A DNA stretch of 6,799 bases from Armatimonadaceae bacterium (GTDB lineage Bacteria > Armatimonadota > Armatimonadia > Armatimonadales > Armatimonadaceae). Both the position numbers and the translations under genes were made by a program. The notes under the pieces are model-generated. The model was not told the DNA's origin, did no database searches, and saw nothing but the letters and a program-made list of their open reading frames with translations. The stretch spans positions 1 to 6,799 of the forward strand of contig JAUJNC010000236.1 in assembly GCA_030446525.1 (NCBI GenBank), read 5' to 3'. Below are positions 1-5,297 of the stretch, in pieces (within the stretch, counting starts at the first letter, position 1; each line of letters begins with the position of its first letter).

Positions 1-25
1 GTATTGCCGGTTTTGCGCCTCGGCG

Positions 26-54
26 TTGACGCCGCGCGCGAGTGGGGCTATAAG
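26..54 (+). promoter_or_regulatory. Sigma70-type promoter for the pyk operon
   Basis: A TTGACG box at 26-31 and a TATAAG box at 49-54 are separated by exactly 17 nt. Each box matches the sigma70/sigmaA consensus at five of six positions. Transcription would start near 61, giving a leader of about 84 nt before the ATG at 145. The promoter lies inside an open frame that runs upstream of the pyruvate kinase homology, which supports that upstream stretch being non-coding. This is a motif match only, without experimental support. Confidence 0.6.
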
Positions 55-63
55 CCGGGCAAC

Positions 64-84
64 TTCCGGACGAATACCCCGGAA
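64..84 (+). other. Short hairpin in the pyk leader
   Basis: TTCCGG at 64-69 pairs with CCGGAA at 79-84 across a 9-nt loop, followed by an A-rich stretch at 83-87. The hairpin begins just after the predicted transcription start. It might affect mRNA stability, or it may be chance. There is no T-tract, so it is not an intrinsic terminator, and I recognise no riboswitch. Confidence 0.25.
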
Positions 85-134
85 AAATGCGGTTCGCGCC
101 CCACAACGACGCCTGCGCGCGAGCCGGCCCGACG

Positions 135-141
135 AAAGAGG
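135..141 (+). promoter_or_regulatory. Ribosome binding site that sets the pyk start
   Basis: AAAGAGG at 135-141 is purine-rich and complementary to the 16S anti-Shine-Dalgarno sequence. It lies 3 nt before the ATG at 145, a rather short spacing. Pyruvate kinase homology begins immediately at this ATG (MRRTKIVCTLGPA), so this start is preferred to the in-frame TTG at position 4. Confidence 0.5.
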
Positions 142-144
142 CGA

Positions 145-1620
145 ATGCGGCGCACGAAAATAGTCTGCACTCTCGGCCCGGCCGTGGACGGGATCGAGCA
201 GATACACCTCCTGGCGGCGGCCGGCATGGACGCCGCCCGTCTCACCTTCTCCCACGGCACCCACGGCGAGCACCAAGCACGCATCACCCACCTGCGGCAG
301 GTCGCGCGCGAGTCGGGCAGGCCCCTCGCCATCTTGCAGGACCTTTGCGGCCCCAAGATCCGCGTGGGCGAGGTGGCCGAGGGCACGCGGCTCCGGCGGG
401 ACGCGCGCTTCGTGCTGACGACCCGCGACGTGCCCGGCACCGAAGAGAGCGTGCACCTGCCGGTCCCCCAGATGATCGCGGCGGTAAAGCCGGGCGACCG
501 CCTGCTCCTGGACGACGGCCTGCTGGAGCTGGAGGTGGCGGACAAGACCGACACCGACCTGGTGACGCGGGTGGTCATCGGGGGAGTTCTCGGCTCGCAC
601 AAAGGCATCTCCGCGCCCCTTGTGCCTTTACCTGTTGCCGCGGTGACGGAGAAGGACGAGCGGGACGTCCGGTTCGGCCTCCGCATGGGCGTGGATTACG
701 TGGCGCTGTCGTTCGTGCGCGGGCCGGCCGACGTGCTGCGCCTGCGCGAGATCATGCAGAACGAGGGAAGAACGGTCCCGATCATCGCCAAGATCGAGAA
801 GTTCGAAGCGGTCCATAACCTCGAGGCCATCCTCGCCGCCGCGGACGGGGCGATGGTGGCGCGCGGGGACCTGGGGGTGGAGATGCCGATCGAGGACATC
901 CCCGTGGTCCAGAAGCGGGTCATCCGCGCCTGCAACCGGCTCGGCAAACCGGTCATCACGGCGACGCAGATGCTGGATTCGATGATCCGCAACCCGCGCC
1001 CGACGCGGGCCGAGGTGACCGACGTGGCCAACGCCGTGCTCGACGGGACCGACGCCCTGATGCTGAGCGGCGAAACGGCGATCGGCGCGTACCCGCGCGA
1101 GTCCGTCGAGATGATGGCCAAGGTGGCCCGGTGCGCCGAGGCGGACCAGGACTACGGGCGCCTGCTGGTCGAGAAGCAGGCGCAGCACGGCGCGGAGAGC
1201 GTGACCGACGCCGTGAGCGAGGCCGTGGCGACGATCGCCCACGACCTCAAAGCGAAGGCGATCCTGTGCTCGACCACGAGCGGGGGGACGGCGCGCCACG
1301 TGTCGAGGTTCCGGCCGCGCACGCCGATCCTGGCGGCGACGACGCGCGAAGAGACCTACCGCGCCATGGCGCTGTTGTGGGGCGTGCGCCCCGTGCTCGT
1401 CCCGTTTCCGAGCGACACGGACGCCATGATCGCGCAGACCGTGGAGGCCGCGACGCGGCAGCAGCTTGTACAAAACGGGGACCTGGTGGTGATCACGGCG
1501 GGGACGCCGCTCGGCGTGCCGGGGAGCACGAACTTGATCAAGGTACACACGATCGGGCAGCCGCTCGGGCCGGAGGCGCCGGCGCAGCCAGACCCCGGCG
1601 GTGAGGGCGCGAAGGGATGA
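145..1620 (+). CDS. pyk: Pyruvate kinase, potassium-independent type
   Basis: Cytosolic glycolytic enzyme that transfers phosphate from phosphoenolpyruvate to ADP, giving pyruvate and ATP. The frame from the ATG at 145 encodes 491 residues, the usual single-copy length, with no extra C-terminal PEP-utiliser domain. Visible motifs in order are KIVCTLGPA (5-13), ARLTFSHG (31-38), DLCGPKIRVG (66-75), LLLDDG (120-125), the active-site signature IIAKIEKFEAV (213-223, Lys216 and Mg ligand Glu218), VARGDLGVEMP (238-248, Mg ligand Asp242), ATQMLDSMIRNPRPTRAE (273-290), SGETAIGAYP (308-317), TTSGGTA (377-383) and TAGTPLGVPGSTNLIKV (451-467). In the cation-site motif the residues equivalent to rabbit 113, 117 and 120 are Leu, Lys and Val. 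This is the pattern known for enzymes that do not need potassium, with the lysine replacing the ion. The usual Asn after ARL is Thr34. It is the first gene of a promoter-led operon, and its stop overlaps the next start. Confidence 0.96.
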   Translation: MRRTKIVCTLGPAVDGIEQIHLLAAAGMDAARLTFSHGTHGEHQARITHLRQVARESGRPLAILQDLCGPKIRVGEVAEGTRLRRDARFVLTTRDVPGTEESVHLPVPQMIAAVKPGDRLLLDDGLLELEVADKTDTDLVTRVVIGGVLGSHKGISAPLVPLPVAAVTEKDERDVRFGLRMGVDYVALSFVRGPADVLRLREIMQNEGRTVPIIAKIEKFEAVHNLEAILAAADGAMVARGDLGVEMPIEDIPVVQKRVIRACNRLGKPVITATQMLDSMIRNPRPTRAEVTDVANAVLDGTDALMLSGETAIGAYPRESVEMMAKVARCAEADQDYGRLLVEKQAQHGAESVTDAVSEAVATIAHDLKAKAILCSTTSGGTARHVSRFRPRTPILAATTREETYRAMALLWGVRPVLVPFPSDTDAMIAQTVEAATRQQLVQNGDLVVITAGTPLGVPGSTNLIKVHTIGQPLGPEAPAQPDPGGEGAKG

Positions 1621-1991
1621 GACGAAAACGAAAGCAGGGCAGGACACGGCGGCGCAGGCGGGCGAGGAGCTACCCGCTCCAGCTGGCGGGGGCCGCCACC
1701 CTGGTTGCCGTCGCCGTCTGGGTGCTGGCGGTGGTCGTGGAGAAGGTGGCACACCCCTACTGGCTGGGGCACACGGTGGGGCGTGAGGTAGCTGATCTGC
1801 GCGCGCAGCTGGCCCGCCAGCGGGCCAGGAACGCCCTCTTCCGCGCGCAGATCAGCTACCTCCGATCCGCGGAAGGGACGGAAACCACGGCGCGGCGCGC
1901 CGGCTGGCGCCGCCCGGGGGAAGAGGTGTACTTGCTGCGACTGGCATCCGAGACACCGGCGGGCGCATCCGCGCCGGGGGAGGAGCGCTGA
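1617..1991 (+). CDS. FtsB/DivIC-like septum formation initiator protein
   Basis: A 124-residue bitopic membrane protein of the septum formation initiator (FtsB/DivIC) type. In this family the protein sits in the divisome with FtsL and FtsQ/DivIB and helps trigger septal cell-wall synthesis. The layout is diagnostic: a very basic cytoplasmic tail (residues 2-18, mostly Arg and Lys), one hydrophobic segment (about 20-42), an extracytoplasmic coiled coil rich in Leu, Arg, Ala and Gln (about 54-84), and the family's terminal block at 92-107 (ARRAGWRRPGEEVYLL, compare the usual A-R-x-G-x-x-x-P-G-E). Its ATG overlaps the pyk stop as ATGA, implying translational coupling; an A/G-rich stretch precedes it. 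The coding sequence carries a large inverted repeat at 1785-1862. FtsB-type proteins diverge fast, so the family is well supported by architecture but assignment as the principal divisome FtsB/DivIC is inferred. Confidence 0.8.
   Translation: MRRKRKQGRTRRRRRARSYPLQLAGAATLVAVAVWVLAVVVEKVAHPYWLGHTVGREVADLRAQLARQRARNALFRAQISYLRSAEGTETTARRAGWRRPGEEVYLLRLASETPAGASAPGEER
1785..1862 (+). repeat. Perfect 21-bp inverted repeat inside the FtsB-like gene
   Basis: Positions 1785-1805 are the exact reverse complement of 1842-1862 (left arm starts GAGGTAGCTGATC; right arm ends GATCAGCTACCTC). The arms enclose a 36-nt centre. The match stops at 1784/1863 and at 1806/1841. Both arms lie in the coiled-coil part of the FtsB-like protein (residues 57-63 and 76-82) and are in exact codon register. 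In RNA this would form a very stable stem in mid-operon. No T-tract follows, so it is not a standard terminator. Confidence 0.95.
1809..1828 (+). repeat. 8-bp hairpin nested in the larger inverted repeat
   Basis: CTGGCCCG at 1809-1816 pairs with CGGGCCAG at 1821-1828 across the tetraloop CCAG. It lies wholly inside the centre of the 21-bp inverted repeat, so the transcript could fold as two stacked stems. It codes for part of the coiled coil. Confidence 0.8.
1976..1985 (+). promoter_or_regulatory. Strong ribosome binding site for the TauE/SafE half protein
   Basis: A G-rich GGGGGAGGAG run ends 8 nt before the ATG at 1994. It overlaps the end of the FtsB-like gene, whose stop is at 1989-1991. 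It indicates independent and efficient initiation of the third gene in the operon and fixes its start. Confidence 0.65.
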
Positions 1992-1993
1992 GC

Positions 1994-2377
1994 ATGGGCG
2001 ACAAGGGGGCCTCCCTGCTAGCCCTGGGCGTGTTCGCCGGCGTGCTGGGCGGCATGTTCGGTATCGGCGGCGGGCTGGTGATGGTGCCGGGAATGGTGCT
2101 GCTGCTGGGCTTCGACGACAAAAAGGCGGTCGGGACGTCCCTCGCGACCATCCTGCTGCCGGTCGGCATCCTGGCCGTCCTGGAGCACTGGCGGGCGGGC
2201 AACCTCGACCTGCGCGTCGCCGGCCTGCTGGGCGCCGGTTTCGTGATCGGCTCGTTTGCCGGGGCCGCGTTCATCAACCAGCCGTTCATCAGCAAAAACA
2301 ACTTCAGGCTGATGTACGCCGTGTTCCTGCTGTGCGTGGCCGCCAAGTACCTGTGGGACGTGTTCGGCAAGAAATAA
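1994..2377 (+). CDS. Half-length TauE/SafE (DUF81) family membrane protein
   Basis: A 127-residue integral membrane protein of the TauE/SafE (DUF81, sulfite exporter-like) family. Family members are usually about 250 residues and built from two homologous halves, with proposed roles in export of sulfite or organosulfur anions. This protein has one half only: a glycine-rich first helix with [17 protein letters not shown] (16-32), a second hydrophobic segment starting [12 protein letters not shown] (45-56), a third at about 76-95 and a fourth at about 104-124. It ends in WDVFGKK followed by TAA. The stop is immediately followed by a terminator, so there is no second half downstream in any frame and the gene does not look truncated. 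Single-repeat members would be expected to work as dimers. It starts 2 nt after the FtsB-like stop, with a strong ribosome binding site. The substrate cannot be told from sequence. Confidence 0.85.
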   Translation: MGDKGASLLALGVFAGVLGGMFGIGGGLVMVPGMVLLLGFDDKKAVGTSLATILLPVGILAVLEHWRAGNLDLRVAGLLGAGFVIGSFAGAAFINQPFISKNNFRLMYAVFLLCVAAKYLWDVFGKK

Positions 2378-2400
2378 GGCGCGGCTTGCCGCGCCCTTTT
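2378..2400 (+). terminator. Intrinsic terminator between convergent operons
   Basis: GGCGCGGC at 2378-2385 is complementary to GCCGCGCC at 2388-2395, giving a GC-rich stem of 7-8 bp with a minimal loop, followed by C and TTTT (2397-2400). The hairpin begins directly after the TAA of the TauE/SafE protein. It also ends directly before the purH stop codon (2401-2403, minus strand). On the minus strand the tail is the weaker TTATTT, so it may act in both directions but better on the plus strand. Confidence 0.8.
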
Positions 2401-4004
2401 CTAGTGCCGGAAGTGGCGGACGCCGGTGAAAACGAGGGCGACGTCGTGCCGGTCGCAGACGGCGACGGTTTCGGCGTCCTTGACCGAGCCGCCGGGCTGG
2501 ATGATCGCGCTCACGCCCGCCTGGACGGCGACCTCGGGGCCGTCGGGGAACGGGAAGAAGGCGTCCGAGGCGAGCGCGGCGCCCCGGGCGTGCTCGCCCG
2601 CCTGCTCGACCGCCAGCCGGACGCTGCGCACCCGGTTCATCTGGCCCGCCCCCACCCCACGGAGCGCTTTTCCCTTGGTGATCGCGATGGCGTTCGATTT
2701 GACGTGCTTGACGACGCGCCACGCGAAGAGCAGTTCCTCGATCTCCTCGGGCGACGGCCGGCGCCGGGAAACGACCGAAAGGTCGTCCGGCGTCAGGGGC
2801 CGGTAGTCGCGCTCCTGGACCAGAAGGCCGCCGACGACGCGCTTCAGATCGTAGCCCTGCTTGCCCGGACGGTCGGACAGGTCGCCGACCTCGAGCAGGC
2901 GCAGGTTCGCCCCCCACTTTTTCTTTTCCGTGAGGAGGGGCAGGACCCCCTCGCCGTAGGAGGGGGCGACGATGGCCTCGAAGAAGGTGTTGGGGCCGGT
3001 GATGCGCTCGGCGGTCTCCCGGTCGAGCGGGCGGTTGACCGCGAGGATGCCGCCGAAGGCCGATACCGTGTCCGCGGCGCGGGCGCGGGTGAACGCCTCG
3101 GCGAGGGTGTCGGCGGTGGCGCAGCCGCAGGGGTTGGTGTGCTTGATGATGGCGGCGGCGGGGCCTTCGGGGAACTCCTTGACCAGCTCGAGGGCGGCGT
3201 TCAGGTCGAACAGGTTGTTGAACGAGACTCTCTCGGACCGGTCGGCGCGGCGGGCGTTGCCGATGCACGGCTCGGTCACGCCCGGTTCGCGGTAGAAGGC
3301 CGCCTTCTGGTGCGGGTTCTCGCCGTAGCGCAGGACCAGCGCGCGTGGGTAGGCGAGGCGCAGGGTCGCGGGCAGGGCGGTCTCCTCGGCGCCCTCGCCC
3401 GCGATATCGCGCGCGTTCACGCGCCCAGATAGTCGGCGATGGCGGCGTCGTAGGCCGCGGTGTGGGCGAAGGCCTTGGCGGCCAGGCGCTTGCGCGTGGC
3501 GAGCAGAGCGCGCCGGTCCCGGGATGTTCGTCCAGCACCCGGGGATAGTCGGCGGGATCGACGACGACGGCGACGCCCCGGTGGTTCTTGGTCGCGGAAC
3601 GTACCATCGACGGCCCGCCGATGTCGATGTTCTCGACGGCGTCTTCCAGGTCACGTCGGGTTTGGCGACCGTGGCGGCGAACGGGTACAGGTTGACGCAG
3701 ACCAGGTCGATCGGCGCGATCCCGTGCTCGGCGATCGTCGCCATGTGGTCGGGCTTGTCGCGGTCCGCCAGCAGGGCGCCGTGGACCCTGGGGTGCAGGG
3801 TCTTGACACGCCCTTCCAGCATCTCCGGGAAGCCGGTGACGTCGGAGACGCCGATGACGGGGACGCCCCTGCTTCGAGCGCCCGGGCGGTCCCCCTGGTC
3901 GAGAGGATCTCGACGCCGCGCGCCGCGAGCGCCTGCGCGAAGGGGACCAGCCTGGTCTTGTCGGAGACGCTGAGCAGCGCCCGCTTGACGTGAATGCTTT
4001 CCAT
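2401..4004 (-). CDS. purH: Bifunctional PurH (AICAR transformylase/IMP cyclohydrolase), four apparent frameshifts
   Basis: Catalyses the last two steps of de novo purine synthesis: formylation of AICAR from 10-formyl-THF, then ring closure to IMP. The ATG at 4004 starts [17 protein letters not shown]. The cyclohydrolase domain shows [33 protein letters not shown] and MVRSATKNH. The transformylase domain shows [22 protein letters not shown] (catalytic Lys-His at 3139-3144), [32 protein letters not shown] and the terminal [10 protein letters not shown]. These blocks lie in different frames: single bases appear to be missing near 3870, 3649, 3506 and 3421. The last 340 codons (3420-2401) are uninterrupted. 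Adding four bases gives 535 residues, close to the family norm, so the natural gene is probably intact and the shifts are likely sequence errors. The highly conserved STGGTA reads STRGTA. The start has only a distant AAGGA (4019-4023), 14 nt away. It is second after the ybdK-like gene. Confidence 0.92.
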
Positions 4005-4031
4005 CGCAGGATGCTCGGTCCTTCTTCGTCC

Positions 4032-5148
4032 TCAGACGGTCCCCTGGGCCGTTTCCGTCACGAGGAAGTCGACCACGTCCTCGATCCGCCCCGCGCGCTG
4101 GTACACCGCGCGCTGCCGGGCCGCGCCGCCGCCGCGCCGCAGGGTTCGGCGCGCCAGCGACGCTGCTTCTCGCCCCACTCGCCATGGGCCTCCAGGGCGG
4201 GGCGCACAAAGGCGAGGAGGGATTCGACCGTACCGCTCGCCGGGACGGCGCGCTCCGCGGCGACGTCTATCATCGCCTCCCTCCAGGCCGTAGCGCGCCG
4301 CGCGCCAGCGGGCGGCGCGCAGGATCTCGGGGCGCGCGCGGGGGAGGGTTCACGGCGCGCGCGGCGCGCTCGTAACAGGTCCGCACCAGGGCGCGCGCGA
4401 GCCCGGCGACCATCACCGCCTCGTCGATGGTCAGGCACACGTCGGTGACGCGGAACTCCACGGTCGGGATGCGCTCCGGCAGGCGTATGTCCCAGTAGAT
4501 CTTCGTGGTGTCTTTTATCGTCCCGGTCGCGATCAGGGCGCGCACGAGCGCGTCGTACTCGCCGCGGCCCTCGAACACATAGGGCGGGCCCGACTGGGGG
4601 AACCGGCTCCACAGCTCGGTACGGAAACTCGCGTACCCCGTGTCGTCACCCTGCCAGAAGGGCGAGTTCGCCGACAGCGCGAGCAGCGGCGCGAGCCACA
4701 CGCGCGCGCGGTTCATCACCTGGATCGCCGCATCGCGGTCGTTTATGCCGACGTGCACGTGACACCCGAAGATGACCAGCTCGCGGGCGATCTGTTGATA
4801 ATCCGCGGCGAGCCCCTGGTAGCGCGCCTTGGGCGTGATCTGCTGCTCTTCCCAGAGCGAGAACGGGTGCGTCCCGGCCGCGGCGATCCGGTCGCCGTCC
4901 TTTTCGGCGGCCGCGATTATCTCGCGCCGCGAGCGCGCCAGCATCGCCCGCACGTCTGCGAGCGTCCGGCACACGGGCGTGGCGGTCTCGATCTGCGAAA
5001 GGTAAAGCTCCGGCTGCACCTCGCTGCCCAAAGCCTGCTCCGCCGGGGGGAGGATACGCTGCGCGCGCGGGCGCAGCGCGCGGGTCGCGGGGTTGACGAT
5101 CTGATACTCTTCTTCGACGCCGATGGTGAATTCCGGTTGCTGCGCCAT
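4032..5148 (-). CDS. YbdK-like carboxylate-amine ligase (GCS2 family), four apparent frameshifts
   Basis: ATP-grasp-unrelated glutamate-cysteine ligase type 2 (GCS2) family, like E. coli YbdK, a weak gamma-glutamylcysteine ligase in vitro. The substrate here is not known. The ATG at 5148 follows AAGGAG (5158-5163). Motifs before any shift are [11 protein letters not shown] (8-18), [16 protein letters not shown] (45-60), AGTHPF (91-96), FGCHVHVGI (127-135), [18 protein letters not shown] (159-176) and [20 protein letters not shown] (218-237). After residue 264 the frame breaks: bases seem missing near 4357, 4331 and 4168, and one extra near 4280. The pieces read REPSPARAP, then [17 protein letters not shown], then [20 protein letters not shown], then [20 protein letters not shown] and [18 protein letters not shown] with TGA at 4034-4032. 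Corrected length is 372 residues, equal to E. coli YbdK. It lies 27 nt upstream of purH and probably shares its transcript. Confidence 0.9.
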
Positions 5149-5157
5149 GTCTCGGCT

Positions 5158-5163
5158 CTCCTT
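5158..5163 (-). promoter_or_regulatory. Ribosome binding site of the ybdK-like gene
   Basis: Read on the minus strand, AAGGAG lies 9 nt before the ATG at 5148, a near-ideal Shine-Dalgarno and spacing. It decides the start over an upstream in-frame ATG at 5256, because family homology starts at [14 protein letters not shown]. Confidence 0.7.
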
Positions 5164-5178
5164 GATGGTGGACAACCT

Positions 5179-5207
5179 AGGATACCCGCCGGCAGCCTTC
5201 TTGAAAA
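5179..5207 (-). promoter_or_regulatory. Candidate promoter for the ybdK-purH unit
   Basis: On the minus strand TTTTCA (5207-5202) and TATCCT (5184-5179) are 17 nt apart, each matching the sigma70 consensus at four of six positions. The start would be near 5172, a short leader of roughly 24 nt including the ribosome binding site. The location in the divergent intergenic region is sensible, but the match is only moderate. Confidence 0.35.
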
Positions 5208-5286
5208 GGCCGCATGGCCGTATTAGGGGAAGCGCCGCACGGGTAGAATGAGTCACGGAAGCCTCGCGCGCCGCCCCGGGCGCCGG

Positions 5287-5291
5287 AAGGA
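5287..5291 (+). promoter_or_regulatory. Ribosome binding site supporting a TTG start
   Basis: AAGGA at 5287-5291, within GGAAGGAA, sits 6 nt before TTG at 5298. No in-frame ATG or GTG lies at the beginning of the conserved sequence, and the protein reads MLVHIIADYG directly from this TTG, so a TTG initiation codon is the best choice. Confidence 0.6.
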
Positions 5292-5297
5292 ACGAAA

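Noticed and set aside
4..144. Longer pyruvate kinase start at TTG 4 giving 47 extra residues
   Set aside because: The stretch contains a well-spaced promoter (26-54), has no ribosome binding site at its start, and homology begins at the ATG at 145.
628..1752. Long minus-strand open frame opposite pyruvate kinase
   Set aside because: It is arginine- and histidine-rich, has no family motifs, and mirrors a confidently identified gene; such frames are common in high-GC DNA.
2332..3432. 366-codon plus-strand open frame opposite purH
   Set aside because: The composition is typical of an antisense shadow, it overlaps the terminator and the end of the TauE/SafE gene, and the minus strand carries clear PurH motifs.
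2018..3607. 529-codon minus-strand frame read as one protein
   Set aside because: Only its first few dozen codons (MVRSATKNH to GTGAL) are real, being one segment of frameshifted purH; the rest is out-of-frame sequence.
3418..4360. Programmed frameshifting as an explanation for the broken frames
   Set aside because: Eight sites in two unrelated housekeeping genes, with no consistent slippery heptamer or downstream structure, do not resemble programmed frameshifting.
5244..5249. TAGAAT as a -10 box for the DUF62-type gene
   Set aside because: No acceptable -35 box lies 16-18 nt upstream and there is no extended -10; a TTGAAA at 5201 is at the wrong distance from any good -10.
5149..5256. Upstream ATG at 5256 as the start of the ybdK-like gene
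   Set aside because: The extra 36 residues have no homology, cover the candidate promoter and ribosome binding site, and the ATG at 5148 has an ideal AAGGAG.
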